Origin: Anaerolineales bacterium UBA2317
GTDB lineage: Bacteria > Chloroflexota > Anaerolineae > Anaerolineales > Villigracilaceae
Reading direction: 5' to 3'
Assembly (NCBI GenBank): GCA_002345215.1
Contig: DDVH01000052.1
Location: forward strand, 94,923 to 158,922
DNA: 64,000 nt
A model generated the notes under the pieces. That model did not search any database. It was not told the DNA's origin and saw nothing but the letters and a program-made list of their open reading frames with translations. A program made the position numbers and the translations under genes. Positions 49,608 through 57,724 of this stretch are shown here, piece by piece. Within the stretch, counting starts at the first letter, position 1. Every line of letters starts with the position of its first letter.

Positions 49608-50774
49608 TTATTCGCCATAACAAACGTAATAGTATTCATCCCAACCAACAAAACAACTACTAAATTCATTACAAGGATCACACTCCTCTTCTGTTGGCGG
49701 TAATTCTGGGTCTGGCTCACGAGATGGGCGCGGAGTTGGGTCACCTGCTGGTTTGGAGAAAGAGTTTGAGGTAGTGGAGCAGATTTCCACGTTGTCCGAG
49801 CCGTAGGCTGTCACAAACCATGAGTATTGTCCACCGTTGGGGAAAATCTCAATGTAATACGATGGATTGGTTTCTGTCGTTTCAATGGTGGCTCTGTTGC
49901 CATTTGCGTCAACAAATGTGATGACGTAATATTGCGCACCTTCTTGTTCTGTCCATTCAAAATTAACTTGACCTTGCTTTGGCAAACTTGTACCAGCGGG
50001 TGGGTTTACAACTTGGAAACAAGCATTGCTGGCTTCGGTGGGTGGAAGTGCTTGCTCAAGTGTAGGTGTTGCAGTTGGTGTTTCTGAAGGTTGTGCCAAT
50101 GCAGTGACTGTGGACATGGCTTGATCGAATAATTCTTTTGTTTCGGGGTTTTCATTTAGCCATTCTTCAAAATCTTCTTGAGTCATCGGCAAAACGCCGG
50201 GCGCAGTCCAAGTGCCAGTGGTTTCATCAAATGCAAACAGAATCACTTGTTGACCATTTGTAAAATTAACAGTACCTGCCGGGTTGGTAGCAGAACAATT
50301 ACCGGTTAAACAAGTGATGTAAATATCTTTTGTAATTGGGTCAACTTCTACTTTCATGTGCGAGCCGCGTACCGAAGCAACACCAGAGGGCGTTTCAACA
50401 TCGGCTTGACCACCGTTTAGGATGATGAAAATTTTTCCAATTTCTAATTTGATTTTCGTAATTAAACCACCATCAGTTTCTTCATTGGATGTTAAAGTAA
50501 ATAAAGAAGATGGTGCGATACGAATAATTGTGCCTGACGATAAATCCAAACGCACGCGTCCATCGTCGCCAGTTTGAACTTGCCCATTCACCTCAAGTGT
50601 AGTTTCAGGGTTGGCAGGTGCAAAATCATTTTGCCCGCTTTGTTTAATATCTACTTTGCCTGTCAATTCACTTAATGCCGCAGAAAGTGGCGAAGAGGCA
50701 GGCTCGGCTTGACAGCCAATTAACGAAATAATGATGACGGCGATGATAAAAGGTAAAGCGAATTTCTTTTTCAT
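49608..50774 (-). CDS. FecR-domain lipoprotein
   Basis: This 388-aa lipoprotein starts MKKKFALPF with GGAG 6 nt upstream. It has lipobox LIGC at about 18-21. The FecR domain (about 35-160) has LTGKVDIKQSGQNDFAPANP and IIRIAPSSLFTLTSNEETDG, then GGQADVETPSGVASVRGSHM. A Thr/Pro linker, a beta-sandwich (NPPAGTSLPKQGQVNFEWTE) and a Cys-rich tail (EECDPCNEFSSCF) follow. It may sense or hold the signal for the CHASE2 cyclase encoded next. It lies 16 bp after the SH3b gene. Confidence 0.9.
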   Translation of the reverse strand: MKKKFALPFIIAVIIISLIGCQAEPASSPLSAALSELTGKVDIKQSGQNDFAPANPETTLEVNGQVQTGDDGRVRLDLSSGTIIRIAPSSLFTLTSNEETDGGLITKIKLEIGKIFIILNGGQADVETPSGVASVRGSHMKVEVDPITKDIYITCLTGNCSATNPAGTVNFTNGQQVILFAFDETTGTWTAPGVLPMTQEDFEEWLNENPETKELFDQAMSTVTALAQPSETPTATPTLEQALPPTEASNACFQVVNPPAGTSLPKQGQVNFEWTEQEGAQYYVITFVDANGNRATIETTETNPSYYIEIFPNGGQYSWFVTAYGSDNVEICSTTSNSFSKPAGDPTPRPSREPDPELPPTEEECDPCNEFSSCFVGWDEYYYVCYGE

Positions 50775-50790
50775 TCTTTTCTCCAGTTTG

Positions 50791-51843
50791 CTAATCAAAG
50801 GCTTTCATACTTAATCTGTAATTTGTATAATTATTTTCAGTTGTATTTGTTTGAAATATTCTCAAAGTATAACTTTCATTTGATAAAAGATTCAAGAAAG
50901 TTTTGTTACTGCAAGGTGACGAAAAACTTTCAATGGCAGTGCCTGCTTGCCAAACTTCTATGCTTAAGTCGTTTCCAGCACAATTCAATTCAATCAACAT
51001 ATCAGATGTGACTGACGAAAACGCAACCCAATCTTCAACATCACCTTGCGGAGATGACAAATCATTTGTGATTTGCAAAGCTTTATTTTCTGTTAAAACG
51101 ATTTTCGCCAAAGGTGTTTGAATTGTGTCATTATCTTGTAAAGCAATTTTATTCAAAGCACTCGGCGTTTCATTAATCACAGGTGAAGTTGGTGTACTCT
51201 CTATTACTGCAATCACAGGCACTTCTTCAATATTTTCGATTTGCAAAAACTCCGAAGCCACCCAACCAATTTCACCAATAAATCGGATTTGCATCCACGA
51301 GCCACTTTCGCTTTTGCCAGTTACTAACACTACATCGTTTTGAGTTAAGACTCCAATAGACTCAAATTGTGTACCAGCACCACCGCGGACATTGATGCCG
51401 CTCGTCACAACCCCGCTTCTTCCTACGGGTTGACCAGATTCTAAACCTACAATTTGAATCTCAATCGAAGCATCCACTTGCACAAATTCGGCACGTACCC
51501 AACCAGCATTATTTTCATAAATGATTTGCATCCAATTGCCAGTTGATTCTTTGCCGAGAATTTGAATCGGTGCAAATGCTGGAATGACTCCTAACGTTTC
51601 ACTGGCGGTATTTGTCTCTGCTCGCACATTGACTTGTGTTGTCGTTGTGCCTTGCACTGGAGCATTGGTCGGAATGAGTGTTGGTGGAAGTGAAGTTTGG
51701 GTTGCTTGTGGGGCAGAAGTAGCAGGTAATGTAGCAGTCACAAAACTCGGTGTATTTGTCGCCGGGGGTGCTAATTCTACAGAGCCACAACTGACACACA
51801 ATAAAGTAATCAAAGCAATTAATCTTTTTCTATGCACAGACAC
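50791..51843 (-). CDS. SH3b-domain lipoprotein with a C-terminal PPC-like domain
   Basis: This 350-aa lipoprotein has lipobox CVSC at about 16-19, a Thr/Pro-rich linker, and two bacterial SH3 domains. The first is TQVNVRAETNTASETLGVIP with GNWMQIIYENNAGWVRAEFV. The second is GINVRGGAGTQFESIGVLTQ with GSWMQIRFIGEIGWVASEFL. A C-terminal beta-domain (about 250-350, SYTLRIFQTNTTENNYTNYR) resembles pre-peptidase C-terminal domains. It is the first gene of the SH3b-FecR-CHASE2 operon, just downstream of tRNA-Arg. Confidence 0.9.
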   Translation of the reverse strand: MSVHRKRLIALITLLCVSCGSVELAPPATNTPSFVTATLPATSAPQATQTSLPPTLIPTNAPVQGTTTTQVNVRAETNTASETLGVIPAFAPIQILGKESTGNWMQIIYENNAGWVRAEFVQVDASIEIQIVGLESGQPVGRSGVVTSGINVRGGAGTQFESIGVLTQNDVVLVTGKSESGSWMQIRFIGEIGWVASEFLQIENIEEVPVIAVIESTPTSPVINETPSALNKIALQDNDTIQTPLAKIVLTENKALQITNDLSSPQGDVEDWVAFSSVTSDMLIELNCAGNDLSIEVWQAGTAIESFSSPCSNKTFLNLLSNESYTLRIFQTNTTENNYTNYRLSMKAFD

Positions 51844-51900
51844 AATTGTATCTAAAAATCAGTTGCTGAAAATGAGACAAATGGGTTGAGAAATAAAAAG

Positions 51901-51972
51901 TACCCCCATGCAGACTCGAACTGCACTCTTCAGCTCCGGAGGCTGACGCTCTATCCACTGAGCTATGGGGGC
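51901..51972 (-). tRNA. tRNA-Arg (anticodon CCG)
   Basis: The 72-nt cloverleaf has acceptor GCCCCCA/TGGGGGT (G-T at the first pair), D-arm GCTCAGTGGATAGAGC, anticodon stem TCAGC/GCTGA with loop CTCCGGA (anticodon CCG), a 4-nt variable loop, and T-arm TGCAG-TTCGAGT-CTGCA. The discriminator is A and CCA is not encoded. It reads CGG codons. It lies just upstream of the SH3b gene on the same strand and may be processed from a joint transcript. Confidence 0.95.
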
Positions 51973-51999
51973 GATGGCGAAAATTTTATCACAGGCAAA

Positions 52000-52029
52000 G
52001 AAAAAGGCTGGGGAACAAGTCACCAGCCT
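52000..52029 (-). terminator. Rho-independent terminator after prsW
   Basis: On the minus strand AGGCTGG... pairs with ...CCAGCCT (7 bp, 11-nt loop), followed by TTTTT. It lies between the prsW stop and the tRNA gene. Confidence 0.65.
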
Positions 52030-52057
52030 GAAATTAAGGAAGAAGCGTTTATGTCAA

Positions 52058-53032
52058 TTATTTTGCTTGTGGTGCTAATATCGCTGCTTCTTTGCGGAGT
52101 GTATCAATAATGGCGAGGTTGCCACTTTCATCACCATGTTTGGCAACTTGTTCTTTTTTGTGAGCGAGTTCACCAAGCACTTGATAAAAACGGGAAGTGG
52201 CACGTCCGCTAAAGCCAGCAGTGGTTAGCGTGAGAGGTGATAACGATTTTTGATATTGCGCTTGTGAAATTAAACCTGTTGAAACTTCTTCGGCTAAATG
52301 CTTTTTAAGTACGTTGCGTTCATGCACAATCACCCAAATAATAATGCCGACCATAATGCTGTAACCGACCATATCAGCGAGGATGGTTAAACCTAATGAG
52401 TCTAAACCTCCAGAGCCGACTACACTTCCAAACGTATTGTGGAAGGCATGTACGCCGATTGCAATTGCCAAACCTAGAATGGGGGCAATGAATTTCACTA
52501 CCATATTTTTACTTAAGCGAGCAAGTGCAAACCCAATGCCGATAAATGCAGTAAAGAAGGCGTGCATCCAACCGACGAGAACAACGCGAATGATGGTAAG
52601 AATGAACAAACCTTCCCAGCCACCTTCGAGATAACCATTGCGATAAATATATAAAGTATTTTCAATGGCAGAAAAACCTAAACCCACCATACTACCGTAA
52701 ATGATTCCATCTAAAACAGAATCAAATTCTTTACGGAACATAAAAAATACAACTGCCACTGCCAAGCCTTTGAGTGTTTCTTCAACAATAGGTGCAATAA
52801 TAGATGCAGTTGCAAAACTTGTGGCGGCTTCTGATTCAGTCAACACATACACACCAATTCCTAAAACGGTATTGATGATGAATGCTCCACCGCCAGCAAT
52901 CACCACGCCCCAAACAAACGCGCCACCTAATAAAGCCTTAGGTTCTTTTTCATAGCGGTCTAGCCAATAGACAAACAGTCCGTACAAAAACATTGGCACA
53001 AAACCAAAAAAAATGGAAATAAGTAATGCCAT
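52058..53032 (-). CDS. PrsW-family intramembrane metalloprotease
   Basis: This 324-aa membrane protein has about eight segments and the PrsW/CPBP-like motifs. VEETLKGLAVAVVFFMFRKE carries the Glu-Glu pair. SMVGLGFSAIENTLYIYRNG has the E-N motif, and VLVGWMHAFFTAFIGIGFAL and ATGVHAFHNTFG-type HAFHN carry histidines for zinc. PrsW in Bacillus cleaves an anti-sigma factor. A soluble tail (about 240-324) follows. GAGGAGAG precedes the ATG. A substrate is not evident nearby. Confidence 0.9.
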   Translation of the reverse strand: MALLISIFFGFVPMFLYGLFVYWLDRYEKEPKALLGGAFVWGVVIAGGGAFIINTVLGIGVYVLTESEAATSFATASIIAPIVEETLKGLAVAVVFFMFRKEFDSVLDGIIYGSMVGLGFSAIENTLYIYRNGYLEGGWEGLFILTIIRVVLVGWMHAFFTAFIGIGFALARLSKNMVVKFIAPILGLAIAIGVHAFHNTFGSVVGSGGLDSLGLTILADMVGYSIMVGIIIWVIVHERNVLKKHLAEEVSTGLISQAQYQKSLSPLTLTTAGFSGRATSRFYQVLGELAHKKEQVAKHGDESGNLAIIDTLRKEAAILAPQAK

Positions 53033-53092
53033 GAGATTCTCTCCTCAAAAATTTTTTGTCACTATAAAATGACGTTTCTTATAGTTTAATGG

Positions 53093-53722
53093 TTATTCCT
53101 TAAAAATCAAGCGCGTTCTTTCAACCAGTGCAGTTTCGGGTTCAATTTGCAAGGCTAATAACACTTCTTCGGGTCGTCCCGTTGCGCCTTCACGTGCCGC
53201 CAGCGTCATCTTCAACCATGCTATTCCATTGGCTTCTGTAACCAAACTTATCATTTCGATTAATGGGCGCAAGTCATACGATTTTCCACGCCGTTCTCTG
53301 ATGAGTGACTCAGCCATCATCACGGATTCAACCCTACGCTTCAAATCTACGGGGTCAACTGCTTCTGTCAATTTGACATCATACGTCGCCGACAGCACTT
53401 GAGTCTGCAAGGCGGGTAATTTTTCATCCACTTCTTCTACGCTCAAAATTTTTATATCAGCAGGTAAATTTTCTGCAAGTTGATTTTTAATTTTTTCAAT
53501 TTCAAGATTTTCTTTGAATCTTACGTCTAACACTTCGCCGCGAGATGAAAACCCCAGTGGCAAAGCAGCGGCGAGACTAATCTTCGGTTGTGGATGAAAG
53601 CCTTGTGAATAAGCAAGAGGCAAATCAGCCCGACGCATGGAGCGTTCCCACAGTTGATGCAAATCCAAATGACCGATATATCTCAGTGCATTTTGTTTTG
53701 TGAACGTAATTCTAACCCGCAT
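53093..53722 (-). CDS. DUF2344 (TIGR03936) radical-SAM-associated protein
   Basis: This 209-aa protein is of the DUF2344 family, always tied to the B12-type radical SAM protein TIGR03960, as a fusion or neighbour. Motifs are FTKQNALRYIGHLDLHQLWE and RSMRRADLPLAYSQGFHPQP, then KISLAAALPLGFSSRGEVLD. Its ATG overlaps the DinB stop by one base (TAATG). The DinB gene lies between it and the radical SAM gene, which is unusual. The pair is suspected to act on RNA or on ribosome maturation; the activity is unknown. Confidence 0.92.
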   Translation of the reverse strand: MRVRITFTKQNALRYIGHLDLHQLWERSMRRADLPLAYSQGFHPQPKISLAAALPLGFSSRGEVLDVRFKENLEIEKIKNQLAENLPADIKILSVEEVDEKLPALQTQVLSATYDVKLTEAVDPVDLKRRVESVMMAESLIRERRGKSYDLRPLIEMISLVTEANGIAWLKMTLAAREGATGRPEEVLLALQIEPETALVERTRLIFKE

Positions 53723-54252
53723 TAGGATTTCTTATTTTTGGCTGTGTATTTTTTCAACCAAGTTTTAATGGCTTTGGTATATTCGTGATAATGATGATAG
53801 GTATTATTTGCAACGCGCTCAAGCACGTTATGTTCTTTGATTAAATAATCAGGCATTAATTCAACCATAGAAACAATCAAAGCGTATGCTTGAATTTCTT
53901 GCGCCACAATATCATCAAGTGCTACATTTTTATATTTTTCATACACCCACGCATTGGCTTCATCATCATCCAATAGGGGTGAGCCAAAATCAGGATAGCC
54001 AAATTCATCTATAAAAGCATCCAAAGCGTTATATTTTTTACAGGGATAATATACATCTCCCTGTTTGATTTCATTCAAACGGTCAGCGATGTATTGCTCA
54101 TACGCCCAAATGTGAGCAATAATGTCTTTGATAGACCAATTTCCCGATACGCCTTTAATCGTCATGGTGCGTGTGAATCCAACGCGGTTGAGTAGTAACT
54201 CAAATTTATCGCGTTCTCTTTGTAATTTATCTAAGAATTGAGATTTGTTCAT
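53722..54252 (-). CDS. ClbS/DfsB-type DinB-fold protein
   Basis: This 176-aa protein is of the ClbS/DfsB/DinB group. The start MNKSQFLDKLQRERDKFELL and KGVSGNWSIKDIIAHIWAYE give the first His. VANNTYHHYHEYTKAIKTWL gives the other two metal-binding histidines. ClbS is known as the colibactin self-resistance cyclopropane hydrolase; the present member need not share that. I chose MNKSQ because the 11 codons before it cover a palindrome. It splits the radical-SAM/DUF2344 pair. Confidence 0.85.
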   Translation of the reverse strand: MNKSQFLDKLQRERDKFELLLNRVGFTRTMTIKGVSGNWSIKDIIAHIWAYEQYIADRLNEIKQGDVYYPCKKYNALDAFIDEFGYPDFGSPLLDDDEANAWVYEKYKNVALDDIVAQEIQAYALIVSMVELMPDYLIKEHNVLERVANNTYHHYHEYTKAIKTWLKKYTAKNKKS

Positions 54253-54267
54253 TTTATTAAATCGTGA

Positions 54268-54303
54268 GGCGACGCAAAGTGCCACGAAGTGGTATGCGTC
54301 GCC
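54268..54303. repeat. GC-rich hairpin GGCGACGCA...TGCGTCGCC
   Basis: A 9-bp outer stem, a small internal bulge, then GTGCCAC/GTGGTA around GAA. It lies between the radical SAM and DinB genes, next to a heptamer array. Confidence 0.8.
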
Positions 54304-54315
54304 CTTACTGTTAAA

Positions 54316-56250
54316 TTAATCACCAACCACTGGTAACTGATTACTGTTTACTGTTTCACTAATCACTTTTCTCGCAGGTGACTTTACTTCTGGGCATTTC
54401 CATTCTTCACCTGGGTTTTCACGGCGTAAATTTGCAAACGTGGGCAAAATGCCACACGCAAAACAATTTAGGCGGCAATCCACTCGAATTTCACCTTCGA
54501 GCGACATGCGAAAATCTTGGAATAAAAAGTTTTTGCGTAATGCCGCGCCGATATGTTCCCACGGGAAAACTTCATCCGTGCGGCGTTGGCGATGTGTATA
54601 AAAAGCATGGTCTAAATTATGTTCTTCAAATGCTTTCATCCACACATCGTATTTTCTTCCTTCTTTCCACGCATCAAACTTAGAACCATTTTTCCAAGCT
54701 GTGTAAACCACATCAGCCATGCGTCTATCGCCACGTGAGAGCCATGCTTCTAAAATTGCATCTTCGGGTTCAGTCAAACTTAATTTAATACTTTTATCTT
54801 TATAAAGTTCACGCTTCAATAATGCTTGTTTTTCTAAAACACTTTCGCGCGTGTCACACGCAACCCATTGAAATGGTGTTTGTGGTTTTGGCACAAACGT
54901 GCTGACACCTGCATTGAGTTTAACTTTCCAACCTGCAACTTTTCGTCCTTCGGCAATCACGCGTTTGCATAAATCTGCAATCGCCTGCACATCTTCAAGC
55001 GTTTCGCTGGGATGACCAATCATGAAGTACAACTTAATCGTTGTCCAACCGCGTGCATAAATATCGCGGGTTGTGTTAATAATGTCTTCGTCTGAAATAT
55101 ATTTATTGATAATGCGGCGCATTTTTTCTGTCGCTGCTTCTGGTGCGAGTGTGAATCCGCCCGAGCGATGTTGTTTTAATTTTTCCATCAAATCAACAGA
55201 TACAGATTCAATTCTCAATGATGGCAATGAAACTGTTAATTTTCTTCCTTCAAATCTTTTGCTGATGGCATCTACCAAATCTTTTACATACGTGTAATCA
55301 GATGAAGATAAAGATAACAATGCCAATTCTTCAAAACCTGATGACCTAATTGCCGCATCTGCCGCTTCGACAACTTCTTCCACGCTTCTTTCTCTTACGG
55401 GACGCGTGATCATGCCCGCCTGACAGAATCTACATCCACGCGTGCATCCACGCATAATTTCTACCGAGACGCGATTATGCACAACATCAATATTTGGTAC
55501 AAGAAATTTAATCGGTGGCGGAGGTAACTTTCCAACGATTCTTTTATTCACTAATTTTGGTGCTTCTGGAATAGTCGGTTCAGTATAGGCGACAGTTCCA
55601 TCTTCCATATAACTTGTTTGATAAAAACGTGGCACATACACGCCGTCAATTTTGGCAAATGCGCGTAAAGTTTCTTGGCGTGATTTTCCTTTGGTAGCTT
55701 GAATGGCATTGACAACATCGTGAATCACTTCTTCGCCCTCGCCAATCACAAACGCATCAATGAATTTGTACATTGGTTCGGGGTTTGTAGCGGCATGTCC
55801 ACCAGCGATGATGAATGGGTGAGATTCATCTCTATCAATTGAGTGAAGCGGAATGCCTGCTAAATCTAAAATGTTGAGCGTGTTGGTGTACAAAGTCTCA
55901 TAAGGGAGAGAAAAGCCGAGGAGGTCGAAACAGGCTAAAGGTCGTTTTGATTCGAGCGCGTAGAGCGGAATCTGATGTTGGCGCATCAAATCTTCCATAT
56001 CAAACCACGGGGAATAAGCACGTTCAGCCAGCGCATCATCTCTTTGGTTGATTTGGTCGTATAAAACTTTTAATCCCACATTTGAAACGCCGATGTCATA
56101 AATATCAGGGAAGACGAATGCGACTCTGGTTTTTACACTGTCCCAATCTTTGACGACAGAATTTAACTCGCCACCCACATAGCGACCAGGTTTTTGCACT
56201 CTTAATAAAATTCGGTTGAGTTTGTTCTCAATTTGTTCAGCAGATAACAT
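54316..56250 (-). CDS. B12-binding-domain radical SAM protein (TIGR03960)
   Basis: This 644-aa protein has an N-terminal B12-binding-like domain (about 35-180), then the radical SAM core. The 4Fe-4S motif is MRGCTRGCRFCQAGM (Cys-x3-Cys-x2-Cys), followed by GFEELALLSLSSSDYTYVKD. A C-terminal Cys-rich part has DCRLNCFACGILP. The last residues (TVNSNQLPVVGD) are encoded by a heptamer array and are not family sequence. A minus-strand TATAAT ends 5 nt before the ATG with no Shine-Dalgarno, so it is probably leaderless. DUF2344 is its partner. Confidence 0.93.
   Translation of the reverse strand: MLSAEQIENKLNRILLRVQKPGRYVGGELNSVVKDWDSVKTRVAFVFPDIYDIGVSNVGLKVLYDQINQRDDALAERAYSPWFDMEDLMRQHQIPLYALESKRPLACFDLLGFSLPYETLYTNTLNILDLAGIPLHSIDRDESHPFIIAGGHAATNPEPMYKFIDAFVIGEGEEVIHDVVNAIQATKGKSRQETLRAFAKIDGVYVPRFYQTSYMEDGTVAYTEPTIPEAPKLVNKRIVGKLPPPPIKFLVPNIDVVHNRVSVEIMRGCTRGCRFCQAGMITRPVRERSVEEVVEAADAAIRSSGFEELALLSLSSSDYTYVKDLVDAISKRFEGRKLTVSLPSLRIESVSVDLMEKLKQHRSGGFTLAPEAATEKMRRIINKYISDEDIINTTRDIYARGWTTIKLYFMIGHPSETLEDVQAIADLCKRVIAEGRKVAGWKVKLNAGVSTFVPKPQTPFQWVACDTRESVLEKQALLKRELYKDKSIKLSLTEPEDAILEAWLSRGDRRMADVVYTAWKNGSKFDAWKEGRKYDVWMKAFEEHNLDHAFYTHRQRRTDEVFPWEHIGAALRKNFLFQDFRMSLEGEIRVDCRLNCFACGILPTFANLRRENPGEEWKCPEVKSPARKVISETVNSNQLPVVGD
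54318..54361. repeat. Heptamer array at the 3' end of the radical SAM gene
   Basis: Units ACTGGTA, ACTGATT, ACTGTTT, ACTGTTTC, on the plus strand. It encodes the final dozen residues and sits at the stop of the gene. Same unit family as 25908-25936. Confidence 0.75.
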
Positions 56251-56422
56251 TTTTTCATTATAACACCTTGAATATTTTGTGGAACAAAGCCATTAATCAT
56301 ACGGTTTTTTCTCTTAGTTAACAGAATTGATAAGCAAAACCCGACGAAATAGCCCCAAAGGGTTAACCTATTAAATAGAAGAACGCATAAAATGACCCAT
56401 AAATACAAAGAGGAGACACATC

Positions 56423-57082
56423 GTGAAAAAGATTCTATTAATAACTATGTCCATTTTGTTGGCGGCTTGCGGAGTTGTGCAACCCGTTCAACAAGAACAA
56501 CCAACGCCGGTCATCCAAACCGTTGTTGTAACTGTCATCCCCCCGACAGAAATTGTCCCGCCGACTGCTGTGCCAACAGAAATACCCCCAACAGCAGTTC
56601 CGACTGAAACCTTAGTTCCAACTTTGCCACCGCAACCAACCGAAGCCTTACCAACTGTTGACCCCGCAACTAGTAACAACGGTTTAGTACCAGTAAATGT
56701 AGGCAATGACCTTGGCAAAGGCGTATTTATCAACATCACTTTCTCAAGTGATACCGTTTCTTTGAGATGTTTCCCACGTGAAATGCAAATTACCATCACG
56801 CCAAACTTACAAGATATTAGAGAAGCCGTAATGTATTACCGTATTGTAGATAAGCCCGCAGGTTTGTATCCATCTGAATGGCAAAACTTAGGTGAAATGC
56901 AAGAAGATAGCAATGGCAATTTCATCTTTACCTTCAAAGGCGAAACCATTCACCCAAATTTCAGAGTTCTCGAAGAAGCATGGATTGACTTCCAATTCAT
57001 TGGTATCAATCGCGGAGGCGGTGTAGTGGATAGAACCCAAAAGATTGAACGACTTGTAACATATTACAAAGATTGTCCATAA
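56423..57082 (+). CDS. Lipoprotein with Pro/Thr-rich linker
   Basis: This 219-aa lipoprotein starts at GTG with GAGGAG 7 nt upstream. It has lipobox LAAC at about 13-16. The linker (about 25-80) is made of repeats such as PPTEIVPPTAVPTEIPPTAV and PTETLVPTLPPQPTEALPT. The C-terminal domain (about 90-219) is beta-rich with two Cys that may pair (RCFP... and ...YKDCP). No family is recognised. Similar linkers occur in many Chloroflexota surface proteins. It is monocistronic, followed by a terminator. Confidence 0.85.
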   Translation: MKKILLITMSILLAACGVVQPVQQEQPTPVIQTVVVTVIPPTEIVPPTAVPTEIPPTAVPTETLVPTLPPQPTEALPTVDPATSNNGLVPVNVGNDLGKGVFINITFSSDTVSLRCFPREMQITITPNLQDIREAVMYYRIVDKPAGLYPSEWQNLGEMQEDSNGNFIFTFKGETIHPNFRVLEEAWIDFQFIGINRGGGVVDRTQKIERLVTYYKDCP

Positions 57083-57087
57083 GAATC

Positions 57088-57125
57088 AAAAGGGTGAGAC
57101 GGAAACGCCTCACCCTTAATTTTGC
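57088..57125 (+). terminator. Terminator after the lipoprotein gene
   Basis: AAGGGTGAG pairs with CTCACCCTT (9 bp) and an inner CG/CG closes GAAA, followed by AATTTT. The symmetric sequence may also serve the convergent NUDIX gene. Confidence 0.8.
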
Positions 57126-57146
57126 CTGTTTCAACAACCTCGGCAT

Positions 57147-57674
57147 TTATTCCATCCGATACATCTTTGCTTCTTCTCCCCAATACATCTTCAAGATTTC
57201 GACAAACCAATAACAAAATTTTGATTCATCCTCTTTAAGCATTTGTTTTAACTCATCCATACTCAAGTAAAAAATTGATTCAATTTCTACAGAATCAAAC
57301 TTTACATCACTTGGTTCTACAATCCCTTCATATAATTCGCTAATTTCATTGTCATTAATTCCGTAATTCATTCGGAATTTTGCTATTTTTTTGATTTGGA
57401 TATTTTCCACGCCTATTTCTTCTTTCAAACCACGAATTGCGGCTTCCAAATAATTCTCCCCCGATTGCACATGCTCAGAGACTGAGCAATCAAGCCGAAG
57501 TGGGTTAGAGGCGCGGTCGGCACTTCTTTTTTGAATCAATAAATTCCCATCTTCATCAAATAAAAATACATGCACACCACGATGCCATAATCCAACTTCA
57601 TGGACTTTTTTTCGCGTTTCTTTTCCAATTAAATTATCTTGCTCGTCAACAACATCTAAAATTTCTTCACTCAT
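57147..57674 (-). CDS. NUDIX hydrolase (YfcD/IDI-like)
   Basis: This 175-aa NUDIX protein has the start EEILDVVDEQDNLIGKETRK, then VHEVGLWHRGVHVFLFDEDG. The NUDIX box is GENYLEAAIRGLKEEIGVE, with Gly in place of the usual Glu after Arg; the EExG part is intact. It is closest to YfcD-like and isopentenyl-diphosphate-isomerase-like proteins, but the Cys of true isomerases is not clearly placed. I chose MSEEI because the 11 codons before it overlap a terminator. It is separated from the HAD gene by that terminator. Confidence 0.87.
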   Translation of the reverse strand: MSEEILDVVDEQDNLIGKETRKKVHEVGLWHRGVHVFLFDEDGNLLIQKRSADRASNPLRLDCSVSEHVQSGENYLEAAIRGLKEEIGVENIQIKKIAKFRMNYGINDNEISELYEGIVEPSDVKFDSVEIESIFYLSMDELKQMLKEDESKFCYWFVEILKMYWGEEAKMYRME

Positions 57675-57693
57675 AGGAAATATTTTACTTGAT

Positions 57694-57724
57694 AAAAGAC
57701 CTCCCAATTTGGGAGGTCTTTTTT
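57694..57724. terminator. Bidirectional terminator between HAD and NUDIX genes
   Basis: A perfect 12-bp stem (AAAAGACCTCCC / GGGAGGTCTTTT) closes a 5-nt loop. It ends HAD transcription on the minus strand. Confidence 0.9.
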
